A model generated the notes under the pieces. That model saw nothing but the letters and a program-made list of their open reading frames with translations. It did no database searches and was not told the DNA's origin. Of a stretch of DNA of 64,000 bases, positions 1 to 8,745 are shown one piece after another (position 1 is the stretch's first letter; the number at the start of each line of letters is the position of its first letter). The stretch comes from Entoloma clypeatum. Taxonomy: Eukaryota > Basidiomycota > Agaricomycetes > Agaricales > Entolomataceae. Made by a program: the position numbers and the translations under genes. The stretch lies in contig OY751487.1 of NCBI GenBank assembly GCA_963565915.1, positions 1 through 64,000 of the forward strand. Direction: 5' to 3'.

Positions 1-1
1 C

Positions 2-1606
2 CAAGCTAATCTAATTTTCGCTCACCAATGTACTTCCATGGGGAACATAGCTAAACTAGCCTTTGACGTTCACCCCCTTGGAAAGCAGTTAGCGCGCTTT
101 TTGCGATCTAAGATCACCCTTAAAGAAGAAAACGGGGGATTCACTAAACATACTGTGCCGCAATTCTACGGTATTCCCAAAATTCATAAGGAACCCGTTA
201 AGATGCGTCCCATCATACCATGCCACAGTGCCATCCAGAATCCCGCTGCTAAGTACATTTCAAAATGCCTCAAACCGCTTGTTAAAGCGGCGCCTACCAT
301 TATTCACGGTACCAAAGACTTGGCGATAAAATTGAGTAAATTACGAATGATCCCCGATAAAAGATTTTATCTTGTTACCGGCGACGTCGTCGCATTCTAC
401 CCCTCCATTCCGATTCAACGATGCATTGACATCGTCGATACTCTATACTGTGAATGGTCCGGCTTTGATTTAGATGCAGACTACGCGCTGATAGACAGAG
501 ACGATTTACAATTGCACGAACTATTCCTGCAATGTCTCCTTATCGGTAATCGTAATTTAATAACACAGTTCCAGGACAAATTCTATAAACAGCGTCGAGG
601 CCTTGCTATGGGCGTAGCTGACTCTCCAGACTTAGCCAACCTGTACGGTTGGTACTTCGAGAGATACTGTGGAATTTTGGAAGATCCCTCCGTAGCCTTC
701 TACGGTCGGTATATCGATGACGTTCTGGCTTTAGTATATGCAGAGTCCGAAGCTGAAGCGCTTCAAACTATGCAAAAAGTCGTCATTGAAGACTGTGTTA
801 TTGAATGGAATGTGTCTGGGTCCCATCAACCCTTCTTAGACATGATGTTATATCGCGACGAAAGAGGCGCGTTACAACACATGCCATATCGCAAAGCACG
901 TTCTCATTTGGAAAGAATTCCATACATCTCACACCATCCCCTCGACGTGAAACGAGGAACTTTTATTGGAGAGATGTCGAGGCTCGCCACGCTATGTAGT
1001 CTTCAATCGACTTACCTTAGGGCACTGCAGCAGTTGGTTCTGCTGTATGTGAAGCGCGGCTACCCCGAAGAACTCGTTCGAGCTTGGCTCAAGAAATACA
1101 GTGCTGACAGTTGGGCTAAACGTCTCAACGAAGTGAGAAAGGCACCTGCAGAGGTGTTAGTACTTAAGTCTAAATTCAACGAGGCATGGAATTACTTTTC
1201 CGCAAAAGAACTTGGTGACACCATCATCGGTTTCTGGCGCGATTATCTAGATCACGCTGAGCAAGGGAAATTCTCCCTCTCACACCCGCGATTCTCTGCT
1301 GACCCAGGAGACTTGGCGTCTGTTATGGACGACGAGAATCTTACGGTCGAGGTACATACCTCTGGGGGCATTGTCCCCATGCCAGACATCAGGGTGTTAG
1401 GATTCGATAAACGGAAGTTCTTAGTGTCGCGGAAGCGCACTCTGAACTTATTTGATTTAACCAGCCTTTGGAAAAAGGTGGTGATCACAGGAATGGACAA
1501 GGAAGCTTCGCGTCAATCTCCAGTTCTTCGGCTGTCTGAAGATCTCGAGGACTCCTCAGATTCAGAATTATCTGAAACCGAGGAACTGCATTGGCGCACC
1601 TTGTAA
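2..1606 (+). CDS. Penelope-like element (PLE) reverse transcriptase, endonuclease-deficient, 5' end outside window
   Basis: This frame is open from base 2 to the stop at 1604-1606; the first ATG is at 38, but the frame has no stop upstream, so the N-terminus probably lies left of the window. Seen from residue 1 of the ATG: the PLE-type FYGIPKIHK motif (about residues 43-51), then PIIPC, RT motif A GDVVAFYPSIP (about 115), motif B RRGLAMGVADSP (about 187), the catalytic YIDD (about 225) and FLDMMLYR (about 267). A PLE thumb-like stretch PYISHHPLDVKRGTFIGEM follows. The C-terminal ~150 residues are acidic and Ser-rich, and no GIY-YIG endonuclease motif is visible. In fungi and rotifers, endonuclease-deficient PLEs (Coprina/Athena type) prime at telomere ends, and the surrounding CCCTAA tracts fit this. 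Compared with the second copy (3467-3825), a 1-nt deletion near 1580 shifts the last ~20 codons. A group II intron or telomerase RT is less likely because of the GIPKIHK block. Confidence 0.88.
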   Translation, partial: QANLIFAHQCTSMGNIAKLAFDVHPLGKQLARFLRSKITLKEENGGFTKHTVPQFYGIPKIHKEPVKMRPIIPCHSAIQNPAAKYISKCLKPLVKAAPTIIHGTKDLAIKLSKLRMIPDKRFYLVTGDVVAFYPSIPIQRCIDIVDTLYCEWSGFDLDADYALIDRDDLQLHELFLQCLLIGNRNLITQFQDKFYKQRRGLAMGVADSPDLANLYGWYFERYCGILEDPSVAFYGRYIDDVLALVYAESEAEALQTMQKVVIEDCVIEWNVSGSHQPFLDMMLYRDERGALQHMPYRKARSHLERIPYISHHPLDVKRGTFIGEMSRLATLCSLQSTYLRALQQLVLLYVKRGYPEELVRAWLKKYSADSWAKRLNEVRKAPAEVLVLKSKFNEAWNYFSAKELGDTIIGFWRDYLDHAEQGKFSLSHPRFSADPGDLASVMDDENLTVEVHTSGGIVPMPDIRVLGFDKRKFLVSRKRTLNLFDLTSLWKKVVITGMDKEASRQSPVLRLSEDLEDSSDSELSETEELHWRTL

Positions 1607-2074
1607 ATACTCGTCAGAGTCTGGGAGACGCTTGGTTGTCTCGTCACGATTGAGTATCTTTGACGCCACACTTGTGGCGTCGAGGGGGATATGGGAGAAT
1701 AGTTGGAAGCACCGGCTAGACTTACCTGCGTTATGGCTTGTGTATCCCTTTTGTAGTTAGTAGTTTAAGTACGAACACTGCGGAAGGGGCATATGGGAGA
1801 ACAACGCTAGAGTGCTATAATAGAGAGAATTGACTCCTTATTTCCACAGACTTACCTACGAAAGTAAGTCCCCCTTCTCACTCTGACCATTCCGGTTCTT
1901 TACTGGTGGTGGAAACCCACCCTGTCGGTACAGCTGACCAACGACTTACGGTACATCGCCTTCGTGCGAAATGGAAAACCATAGGAAAATCGCCTTGGAG
2001 CCTAATCCTAACCGTAAGCTCAGCTTATATTGAAAAGATATATGCCTGCCTATTGATATACAATGGCTTACAGC
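1607..2074 (+). other. 3' untranslated region of PLE copy 1
   Basis: Non-coding stretch between the PLE stop and the first telomeric tract. It aligns by eye with 3826-4230 after PLE copy 2: shared blocks include the region around the words GCATATGGGAGA, CAACGCTAGAG and AATTGACTCCTTATT, and a final CGTAAGC-CAGCTT block. I found no hammerhead core here, unlike the neighbouring non-coding units. Confidence 0.6.
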
Positions 2075-2144
2075 TTAACCTAACCCTTACCCTTACCCCT
2101 TAACCCCTTACTCCTAACCCCGAACCCCTAACCTAACCCTAACC
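2075..2144 (+). repeat. interstitial telomeric-type tract (CCCTAA / CCCCTAA variants)
   Basis: Degenerate C-rich repeats (CCCTTA, CCCCTTAA, CCTAACCC) join the 3' end of PLE copy 1 to hammerhead unit 1. The C-rich strand reads left to right, the polarity of a left chromosome end. Similar short tracts separate every unit up to 9443. Confidence 0.85.
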
Positions 2145-2890
2145 GGTTAACGTTAGGATCGGTGGTGAGTCCGGCCTTTGCTAGACTCAACGATGGACGT
2201 GCGCCCAACCTTAGGGTTGGGTTGGGATTGTGGGTTATCTCGCTCAGCTGGTGTCGGATCGGACATTCGACATGTCTAGCGATGAGATGATCTGCTTGTT
2301 CGCCCTTGCTTACTCCTACTCTGATGTCAACACATTGTGTCTGACGTTCTTTCGTACGTTTCGTAAATAGCGTACTTAGGGTGTTGCCTGTAACTGTTCT
2401 TACGGTTCTTGGGTTCTGGTTAGTTTACTTGTTGTATATCCTTCGGGATAGCTTTTCGTCTTCAAAGTTCTTGAGACTTTGATTTGGGAACGACTCGCTA
2501 TTTCGGTTCACTGTGGTGCGCCTTTCTGTCGGTTCGCTGATGGGGATTCCCCATAGCCTTACCCTTGCAGGGTCCTGTAGTCACGTGTGACTGTGAAGTT
2601 TCATGGTTGCACGTGATGGGCGCTGTCTGGGCGAGCGCTGTGTGGCGTCTTCCCTGTCACGCCGCTGTCAGACTAGGCCCAAAAGTGAACAATAGGCAGA
2701 GTCAGCTGTCCCAGAGAACAATAGCGTTATTGTTCTCTGGAATGACTCAACGATTGCCGTATTCGGACCTGATGAGGCCTTTAAAGGCCGAAATAGGATC
2801 CTGGACTTTCCCCAAGTCCTATTGTCCACTCGGCACAGGCCCCACAGTCGCCCCCTTCCATAGTCCTTCTTTGCGAAGGAACTACTTCTT
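2145..2890 (+). mobile_element. Hammerhead unit 1 (subfamily alpha, apparently full length)
   Basis: Non-coding unit beginning GGTTAACGTTAG just after telomeric repeat and ending in a CCTTC/GAAGG hairpin just before CCCTAACCCC. It holds several self-complementary segments (for example GGGGATTCCCC), a 13-bp hairpin about 50 nt before the ribozyme, and one hammerhead ribozyme (2755-2835). Small ORFs across it are shadows; none is conserved among the ten units. It contains no RT, so if mobile it would need an enzyme in trans, perhaps the PLE RT. Confidence 0.75.
2755..2835 (+). ncRNA. Type I hammerhead ribozyme 1
   Basis: All catalytic core elements are present. Stem I is GGAC (2765-2768) with GTCC (2824-2827), extended by TGCCG/CGGCA across an internal loop. 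Then come CTGATGA (2769-2775), stem II GGCCT/AGGCC, GAAA, and stem III TAGGA/TCCTA with an extra CTT/AAG segment. The cleavage triplet reads ATT, so cleavage would follow T2823. Stem I is the open helix. Hammerheads of type I are known from Penelope-like retroelements. Confidence 0.92.
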
Positions 2891-2908
2891 CCCTAACCCC
2901 CTAACCCC

Positions 2909-3442
2909 TACTCTGATGTCAACACATTGTGTCTGACGTTTTTTCGTACGTTTCGTAAATAGCGTACTTAGGGTGTTACCTGTAACTGTTCTTACGGTTT
3001 TTGGGTTCTGGTTAGTTTACTTGTTGTATATCCTTCGGGATAGCTTTTCGTCTTCAAAGTTCTTGAGACTTTGATTTGGGAACGACTCGCTATTTCGGTT
3101 CACTGTGGTGCGCCTTTCTGTCGGTTTGCTGATGGGGATTCCCCATAGCCTTGTCCTTGCAGGGTCCCTTCGGGACCCTGTTCGGTTCCGGGTTGTGGCG
3201 TGCCTCCCTGTCACGCCGCTGTCAGACTAGGCCCAAAAGTGAACAATAGGCAGAGTCAGCTGTCCCAGAGAACAATAGCGTTATTGTTCTCTGGAATGAC
3301 TCAACGATTGCCGTATTCGGACCTGATGAGGCCTTTAAAGGCCGAAATAGGATCCTGGACTTTCCCCAAGTCCTATTGTCCACTCGGCACAGGCCCCACA
3401 GTCGCCCCCTTCCATAGTCCTTCTTTGCGAAGGAACTACTTC
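2909..3442 (+). mobile_element. Hammerhead unit 2 (alpha, 5'-truncated)
   Basis: Nearly identical to the right part of unit 1 but starts abruptly at CTCTGATGTC directly after CCCCTAACCCC, so about 190 nt of 5' sequence are missing relative to units 1 and 7. It ends at the same 3' hairpin, followed by CCCTAACCCC tracts. Confidence 0.75.
3309..3389 (+). ncRNA. Type I hammerhead ribozyme 2
   Basis: Same fold as copy 1: GGAC 3319-3322, CTGATGA 3323-3329, GGCCT/AGGCC stem II, GAAA, stem III and GTCC 3378-3381. Confidence 0.92.
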
Positions 3443-3466
3443 ACCCCTACCCCTAACCCCTAACCC

Positions 3467-3825
3467 CTGCTGACCTCGGGGACTTGTCGTCTGTCGTGGA
3501 CGATGAGGACTTGACGGTTGAGGTTCACACCTCTGGGGGCGTTGCCCCCATGCCGGACATTAGGGTATTAGGATTCGATAAGAAAAAATTCCTAGTGTCG
3601 CGAAAGCGCACTCTGAATTTGTTTGATTTGACCAGCCTTTGGAAAAAGGTGGTGATCACAGGAATGGACAAGGAAGCTTCCCGCCTCTCGCCCACCCGTC
3701 GACTGTCTGCTGCAGATATCGAGGACTCCTCAGATTCGGAAGATTCCGAAACCGAAGGGAGGGCATTGGCGAACCTTGTTAATACTCGTCAGAGTCTTGG
3801 AGACGCTTGGCTGGCTAAACACTAG
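3467..3825 (+). pseudogene. 5'-truncated PLE reverse transcriptase, copy 2 (C-terminal part only)
   Basis: Sequence homologous to the last ~110 codons of the PLE ORF at 2-1606 begins at CTGCTGACC, immediately after CCCCTAACCCC. All RT motifs are therefore missing. The frame is open to the stop at 3823-3825 and ends about 20 residues later than copy 1 (NTRQSLGDAW block), because copy 1 has a 1-nt deletion. The abrupt junction of telomeric repeat to internal element sequence indicates incomplete reverse transcription at a chromosome end. Confidence 0.82.
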
Positions 3826-4230
3826 TCTCGCGTCTTTGCTGTTCTTGGACGGCAAGAAGGGATGTGGGAGATCAGTTGGATGATCCGGCTAGGCCTACCT
3901 GCGTGATTGCATGTGTACCCCCATTTTAGTCAGTAGTTTAAGTACGAACGCTGGGGTGGGAGCATATGGGAGAGCAACGCTAGAGATCCACAATAGTGAG
4001 AATTGACTCCTTATTCCACAGACATACCTACCTCACGGTAAGTCCCTTCGCTTGATTCTGAGCATTCCGGTTCTTTTACAGGTGGTGGAACTCCACCTTG
4101 TCAACACAACTGGCCTAAAGCCTTACGAAAAATCGATGTCGTTTCGATTGGCAAAAGCCTAGGGCGTCTAACCCTAACCGTAAGCGCAGCTTTCATCTAA
4201 ATAATGATTGCCCGCCTATTAATGTGAATT
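3826..4230 (+). other. 3' untranslated region of PLE copy 2
   Basis: Diverged copy of 1607-2074, including the GGAGCATATGGGAGA and TTGACTCCTTATT blocks. It ends at an inverted GTTAACCCTGTTAAC-type junction with telomeric repeats. Confidence 0.6.
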
Positions 4231-4314
4231 AACAGTTAACCCTGTTAACCTAACCTTTACCCCTAACAGGTAACCCCTGACTCCTAACCTAACCCTAACC
4301 GGTTAACCCTAACC
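4231..4314 (+). repeat. interstitial telomeric-type tract with duplicated CCGGTTA joints
   Basis: Contains CCTAACC, CCCCTAAC and two copies of the head-to-head word TAACCGGTTAA before unit 3. The second CCGGTTAA leads directly into the unit. Confidence 0.8.
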
Positions 4315-4980
4315 GGTTAAGGTTAGGCGAGTCCGCCCTTTGATAAGGCGCTGCTGTAGTACTGTAAATACTGCGCTTTGGGGAGTAGTACACGACTCGT
4401 ACTCTGTTTGGTAATTGTAGCGTGTCACGTGTTACTGTGTTTTTTCATGGTGGCACGTGACCCTTAGGTAATCTTTCACATTCGCTGATCGCCGTGATCG
4501 TTGATCACTGGGTCTTAAGACCGGTGTTCTGGGAACATCACATGCGATTCGGTCCACCCGGACCTCACCCGGACCTTCGGTCCGTGATGGGGATTCCCCA
4601 TAGCCTTACCTCTGATTCTTATCGGGTCATCGGTTGCACCCTGCTTGATCTGGAGAAGGATCAGGCGCTCCTTCTTGTCTAGAAAGGGGTGCTCCCTAGA
4701 TCCTGAAGTCCGATTTGGACACTGGTGAGCGCTGTGTGGCGTTTTTCTCCCACGGACGACAGTTCGTGTGAACGTGGTGGACAATAGGCGGAGTCAGTTG
4801 ACCTGTGGAACAATAGTTCTATTGTTCTTCAGATGACTCAACCGATTGCCGTATTCGGACCTGATGAGGCCTTTTAAAGGCCGAAATAGGATCCTGGACT
4901 TTCCCCAAGTCCTATTGTCCACTCGGCACAGGCCCCCCAGTCGCTTCCTTCCCTCCATCGTCCTTGGCGTTGGAAATACT
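4315..4980 (+). mobile_element. Hammerhead unit 3 (subfamily beta, longest beta copy)
   Basis: Its 5' third differs from the alpha and gamma units (GTAGTACTG/CAGTAC-rich and a GTCACGTG...CACGTGAC hairpin at 4424-4461). The 3' third carries the shared GGGGATTCCCC element, hairpin and ribozyme. It ends GGAAATACT just before AACCCCTAACCCC. Confidence 0.72.
4847..4928 (+). ncRNA. Type I hammerhead ribozyme 3
   Basis: GGAC 4857-4860, CTGATGA 4861-4867, stem II with one extra T in the loop, GAAA, and GTCC 4917-4920. An upstream GTGGACAATAGG (4777-4788) is perfectly complementary to CCTATTGTCCAC (4911-4922), which spans the cleavage site. Confidence 0.92.
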
Positions 4981-5008
4981 AACCCCTAACCCCTAACCCC
5001 TAACCCCT

Positions 5009-5362
5009 CCGTTATCTCGGTTCACTCGGATCTCACCCGGACCGCTGGTCCGTGATGGGGATTCCCCATAGCCTTACCTTTGCAGGGTCCTACTCGGGTC
5101 CTGTCTTGGCGAGCGCTATTGTGGCGCTTTCCTCTCACGACCTGTCAGGCGTGTGACGAAGTGGACAATAGGCGGAGTCAGCTGCCCAGAGAACAATAGT
5201 TCTATTGTTCTCTGAATGACTCAACCGATTGCCGTTTTCGGACCTGATGAGGCCTATAAAGGCCGAAATAGGATCCCGGACTTATCCCAAGTCCTATTGT
5301 CCACATCGGCACACAGGCCCCTCAGTCGCACTCCTCCTCGCTGCGCTCGTCGTAGTGCTCCT
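5009..5362 (+). mobile_element. Hammerhead unit 4 (subfamily gamma, strongly 5'-truncated)
   Basis: Starts at TCCGTTATCTCGG directly after CCCCTAACCCC and is the shortest unit (about 350 bp). It ends with a GCACT...AGTGC hairpin (subfamily gamma) before CCCCTAACCCC. Confidence 0.73.
5230..5311 (+). ncRNA. Type I hammerhead ribozyme 4
   Basis: GGAC 5240-5243, CTGATGA 5244-5250, stem II loop ATAA, GAAA, and GTCC 5299-5302; the stem I extension is TGCCG/CGGCA. GTGGACAATAGG at 5161-5172 complements 5293-5304 without mismatch. Confidence 0.92.
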
Positions 5363-5396
5363 CCCCTAACCCCTAACCCCTAACCTAACCCTAACC
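5363..5396 (+). repeat. interstitial telomeric-type tract
   Basis: Five CCCCTAA/CCCTAA-type repeats between units 4 and 5, ending in the CCGGTTAACGTTAG joint of unit 5. Confidence 0.85.
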
Positions 5397-6149
5397 GGTT
5401 AACGTTAGGGGCTGGGGGTGAGTCCGGCCCTTGCTAGACTCAACGACGGACGTGCGCCCAACCCTAGGGTTGGGTTGGGAATGTGAGTCATCTCGCTCAG
5501 CTGGTGTCGGTTCGAACAATCGACATGTCTAGCGATGAGATGGCTTGCTTGTTCGCCCTTGCTTACTCCAGCTCTGATGTCGACCATTGTGTCTGGCGTT
5601 TTTACGTACATTTCGTAAATAATGTACTTAGGTGGTTTCCCGTAACTGTTCTTACATGTTACTGGGTATTGGTTAGTTTTCTTGTTGTGTGTCCTTCGGG
5701 ATAACGGTCTTCGCCTTCAAAGGTCTTCGGACTTTGATGTGGGAGCGATCCGTTATCTCGGTTCACTCGGATCTCACCCGGACCGCTGGTCCGTGATGGG
5801 GATTCCCCATAGCCTTACCCTTGCAGGGTCCTGAGGCACGTGCTACTATGAAACTTCATGGTGGCACGTGCCTGTGATGGGCGCTGTCTGGGCGAGCGCC
5901 GTGTGGCGTCTTCCCTGTCGCGCGACTGTCGGACTGTGTGTCGAAGTGAACAATAGGCAGAGTCAGCTGCCCCAGAGAACAATAGCGTTATTGTTCTCTG
6001 GCATGACTCAACCGATTGCCGTTTTCGGACCTGATGAGGCCTATAAAGGCCGAAATAGGATCCTGGACTTATCCCAAGTCCTATTGTCCACATCGGCACA
6101 CAGGCCCCTCAGTCGCACTCCTCCTCGCTGCGCTCGTCGTAGTGCTCCT
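5397..6149 (+). mobile_element. Hammerhead unit 5 (gamma, apparently full length)
   Basis: Begins GGTTAACGTTAGGGG like units 1 and 7, with a 5' GCCCAACCCTAGGGTTGGG palindrome. It ends at the gamma GCACT/AGTGC hairpin. No conserved ORF. Confidence 0.75.
6017..6098 (+). ncRNA. Type I hammerhead ribozyme 5
   Basis: GGAC 6027-6030, CTGATGA 6031-6037, stem II loop ATAA, GAAA, GTCC 6086-6089. Confidence 0.92.
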
Positions 6150-6164
6150 CCCCTAACCCTAACC

Positions 6165-6822
6165 CGACGTGCGCCCAACCTCAGGGTTGGGTTGGGATTG
6201 TGGGTTATCTCGCTCAGCTGGTGTCGGATCGGACATTCGACATGTCTAGCGATGAGATGATCTGCTTGTTCGCCCTTGCTTACTCCTACTCTGATGTCGA
6301 CACATTGTGTCTGACGTTTTTTCGTACGTTTCGTAAATAGCGTACTTAGGGTGTTGCCTGTAACTGTTCTTACGGTTCTTGGGTTTTGGTTAGTTTACTT
6401 GTTGTATATCCTTCGGGATAGCTTTTCGTCTTCAAAGTTCTTGAGACTTTGATTTGGGAACGACTCGCTATTTCGGTTCACTGTGGTGCGCCTTTCTGTC
6501 GGTTTGCTGATGGGGATTCCCCATAGCCTTGTCCTTGCAGGGTCCCTTCGGGACCCTGTTCGGTTCCGGGTTGTGGCGTGCTTCCCTGTCACGCCGCTGT
6601 CAGACTAGGCCCAAAAGTGAACAATAGGCAGAGTCAGCTGCCCCAGAGAACAATAGCGTTATTGTTCTCTGGAATGACTCAACGATTGCCGTATTCGGAC
6701 CTGATGAGGCCTTTAAAGGCCGAAATAGGATCCTGGACTTTCCCCAAGTCCTATTGTCCACTCGGCACAGGCCCCACAGTCGCCCCCTTCCATAGTCCTT
6801 CTTTGCGAAGGAACTACTTCTT
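6165..6822 (+). mobile_element. Hammerhead unit 6 (alpha, 5'-truncated)
   Basis: Starts CGACGTGCGCCCAACC just after CCCTAACC, about 50 nt into the full-length alpha sequence and just upstream of the GCCCAACC...GGTTGGG hairpin. Otherwise it is nearly identical to unit 7. Confidence 0.75.
6687..6767 (+). ncRNA. Type I hammerhead ribozyme 6
   Basis: GGAC 6697-6700, CTGATGA 6701-6707, stem II GGCCT/AGGCC, GAAA, GTCC 6756-6759. Confidence 0.92.
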
Positions 6823-6841
6823 CCCTAACCTAACCCTAACC

Positions 6842-7549
6842 GGTTAACGTTAGGATCGGTGGTGAGTCCGGCCTTTGTTAGACTCAACGATGGACGTGCG
6901 CCCAACCTCAGGGTTGGGTTGGGATTGTGGGTTATCTCGCTCAGCTGGTGTCGGATCGGACATTCGACATGTCTAGCGATGAGATGATCTGCTTGTTCGC
7001 CCTTGCTTACTCCTACTCTGATGTCGACACATTGTGTCTGACGTTTTTTCGTACGTTTCGTAAATAGCGTACTTAGGGTGTTGCCTGTAACTGTTCTTAC
7101 GGTTCTTGGGTTTTGGTTAGTTTACTTGTTGTATATCCTTCGGGATAGCTTTTCGTCTTCAAAGTTCTTGAGACTTTGATTTGGGAACGACTCGCTATTT
7201 CGGTTCACTGTGGTGCGCCTTTCTGTCGGTTTGCTGATGGGGATTCCCCATAGCCTTGTCCTTGCAGGGTCCCTTCGGGACCCTGTTCGGTTCCGGGTTG
7301 TGGCGTGCTTCCCTGTCACGCCGCTGTCAGACTAGGCCCAAAAGTGAACAATAGGCAGAGTCAGCTGCCCCAGAGAACAATAGCGTTATTGTTCTCTGGA
7401 ATGACTCAACGATTGCCGTATTCGGACCTGATGAGGCCTTTAAAGGCCGAAATAGGATCCTGGACTTTCCCCAAGTCCTATTGTCCACTCGGCACAGGCC
7501 CCACAGTCGCCCCCTTCCATAGTCCTTCTTTGCGAAGGAACTACTTCTT
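6842..7549 (+). mobile_element. Hammerhead unit 7 (alpha, apparently full length)
   Basis: Begins GGTTAACGTTAGG after CCCTAACC and ends at the CCTTC/GAAGG hairpin before CCCTAACCCC. Nearly identical to unit 6 over the shared part, which suggests recent insertion of related RNAs or local duplication. Confidence 0.75.
7414..7494 (+). ncRNA. Type I hammerhead ribozyme 7
   Basis: GGAC 7424-7427, CTGATGA 7428-7434, stem II GGCCT/AGGCC, GAAA, GTCC 7483-7486. Confidence 0.92.
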
Positions 7550-7567
7550 CCCTAACCCCTAACCCCT

Positions 7568-8073
7568 TTTCACATTCGCTGATCGCCGTGATCGTTGATC
7601 ACTGGGTCTTAAGACCGGTGTTCTGGGAACATCACATGCGATTCGGTCCACCCGGACCTCACCGGACCTTCGGTCCGTGGTGGGGATTCCCCATAGCCTT
7701 ACCTCTGATTCTTATCGGGTCATCGGTTGCACCCTGCTTGATCTGGAGAAGGATCAGGCGCTCCTTCTTGTCTAGAAAGGGGTGCTCCCTAGATCCTGAA
7801 GTCCGATTTGGACGTTGGTGAGCGCTGTGTGGCGTTTTTCTCCCACGGATGACAGTTCGTGTGAACGTGGTGGACAATAGGCGGAGTCAGCTGACCTGTA
7901 GAACAATAGTTCCATTGTTCTTCAGATGACTCAACCGATTGCCGTATTCGGACCTGATGAGGCCTTTAAAGGCCGAAATAGGATCCTGGACTTTCCCCAA
8001 GTCCTATTGTCCACTCGGCACAGGCCCCCCAGTCGCTTCCTTCCCTCCATCGTCCTTGGCGTTGGAGATACTA
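7568..8073 (+). mobile_element. Hammerhead unit 8 (beta, 5'-truncated)
   Basis: Starts TTTCACATTCGCTG directly after CCCCTAACCCC and matches unit 3 from about 4468 onward, so about 150 nt of 5' end are lost. It ends GGAGATACTAC before CCCCCTAACCC. Confidence 0.74.
7940..8020 (+). ncRNA. Type I hammerhead ribozyme 8
   Basis: GGAC 7950-7953, CTGATGA 7954-7960, stem II GGCCT/AGGCC, GAAA, GTCC 8009-8012. GTGGACAATAGG at 7870-7881 is perfectly complementary to the cleavage-site strand. Confidence 0.92.
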
Positions 8074-8084
8074 CCCCCTAACCC

Positions 8085-8735
8085 TGCGCCCAACCCTAGG
8101 GTTGGGTTGGGAATGTGGGTCATCTCGCTCAGCTGGTGTCGGTTCGAACAATCGACATGTCTAGCGATGAGATGGCCTGCTTGTTCGCCCTTGCTTACTC
8201 CAGCTCTGATGTCGACCATTGTGTCTGGCGTTTTTACGTACATTTCGTAAATAATGTACTTAGGTGGTTTCCCGTAACTGTTCTTACATGTTACTGGGTA
8301 TTGGTTAGTTTTCTTGTTGTGTGTCCTTCGGGATAACGGTCTTCGCCTTCAAAGATCTTCGGACTTTGATGTGGGAGCGATCCGTTATCTCGGTTCACTC
8401 GGATCTCACCCGGACCGCTGGTCCGTGATGGGGATTCCCCATAGCCTTACCTTTGCAGGGTCCTACTCGGGTCCTGTCTTGGCGAGCTCTGTTGTGGCGT
8501 TTTCCTCTCACGACCTGTCAGGCGTGTGACGAAGTGGACAATAGGCGGAGTCAGCTGCCCAGAGAACAATAGTTCTATTGTTCTCTGAATGACTCAACCG
8601 ATTGCCGTTTTCGGACCTGATGAGGCCTATAAAGGCCGAAATAGGATCCCGGACTTATCCCAAGTCCTATTGTCCACATCGGCACACAGGCCCCTCAGTC
8701 GCACTCCTCCTCGCTACGCTCGTCGTAGTGCTCCT
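8085..8735 (+). mobile_element. Hammerhead unit 9 (gamma, 5'-truncated)
   Basis: Starts TGCGCCCAACCCTAGGG after CCCTAACCC, at the 5' palindrome of the full-length gamma unit, and ends at the GCACT/AGTGC hairpin. Confidence 0.74.
8603..8684 (+). ncRNA. Type I hammerhead ribozyme 9
   Basis: GGAC 8613-8616, CTGATGA 8617-8623, stem II loop ATAA, GAAA, GTCC 8672-8675. GTGGACAATAGG at 8534-8545 complements the cleavage-site strand. Confidence 0.92.
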
Positions 8736-8745
8736 CCCCTAACCC

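Noticed and set aside
1607..2074. A hammerhead in the PLE 3' UTR
   Set aside because: CTGACCA and CGAAA occur, but no pairing strands fit stems I-III and the CTGATGA core is absent.
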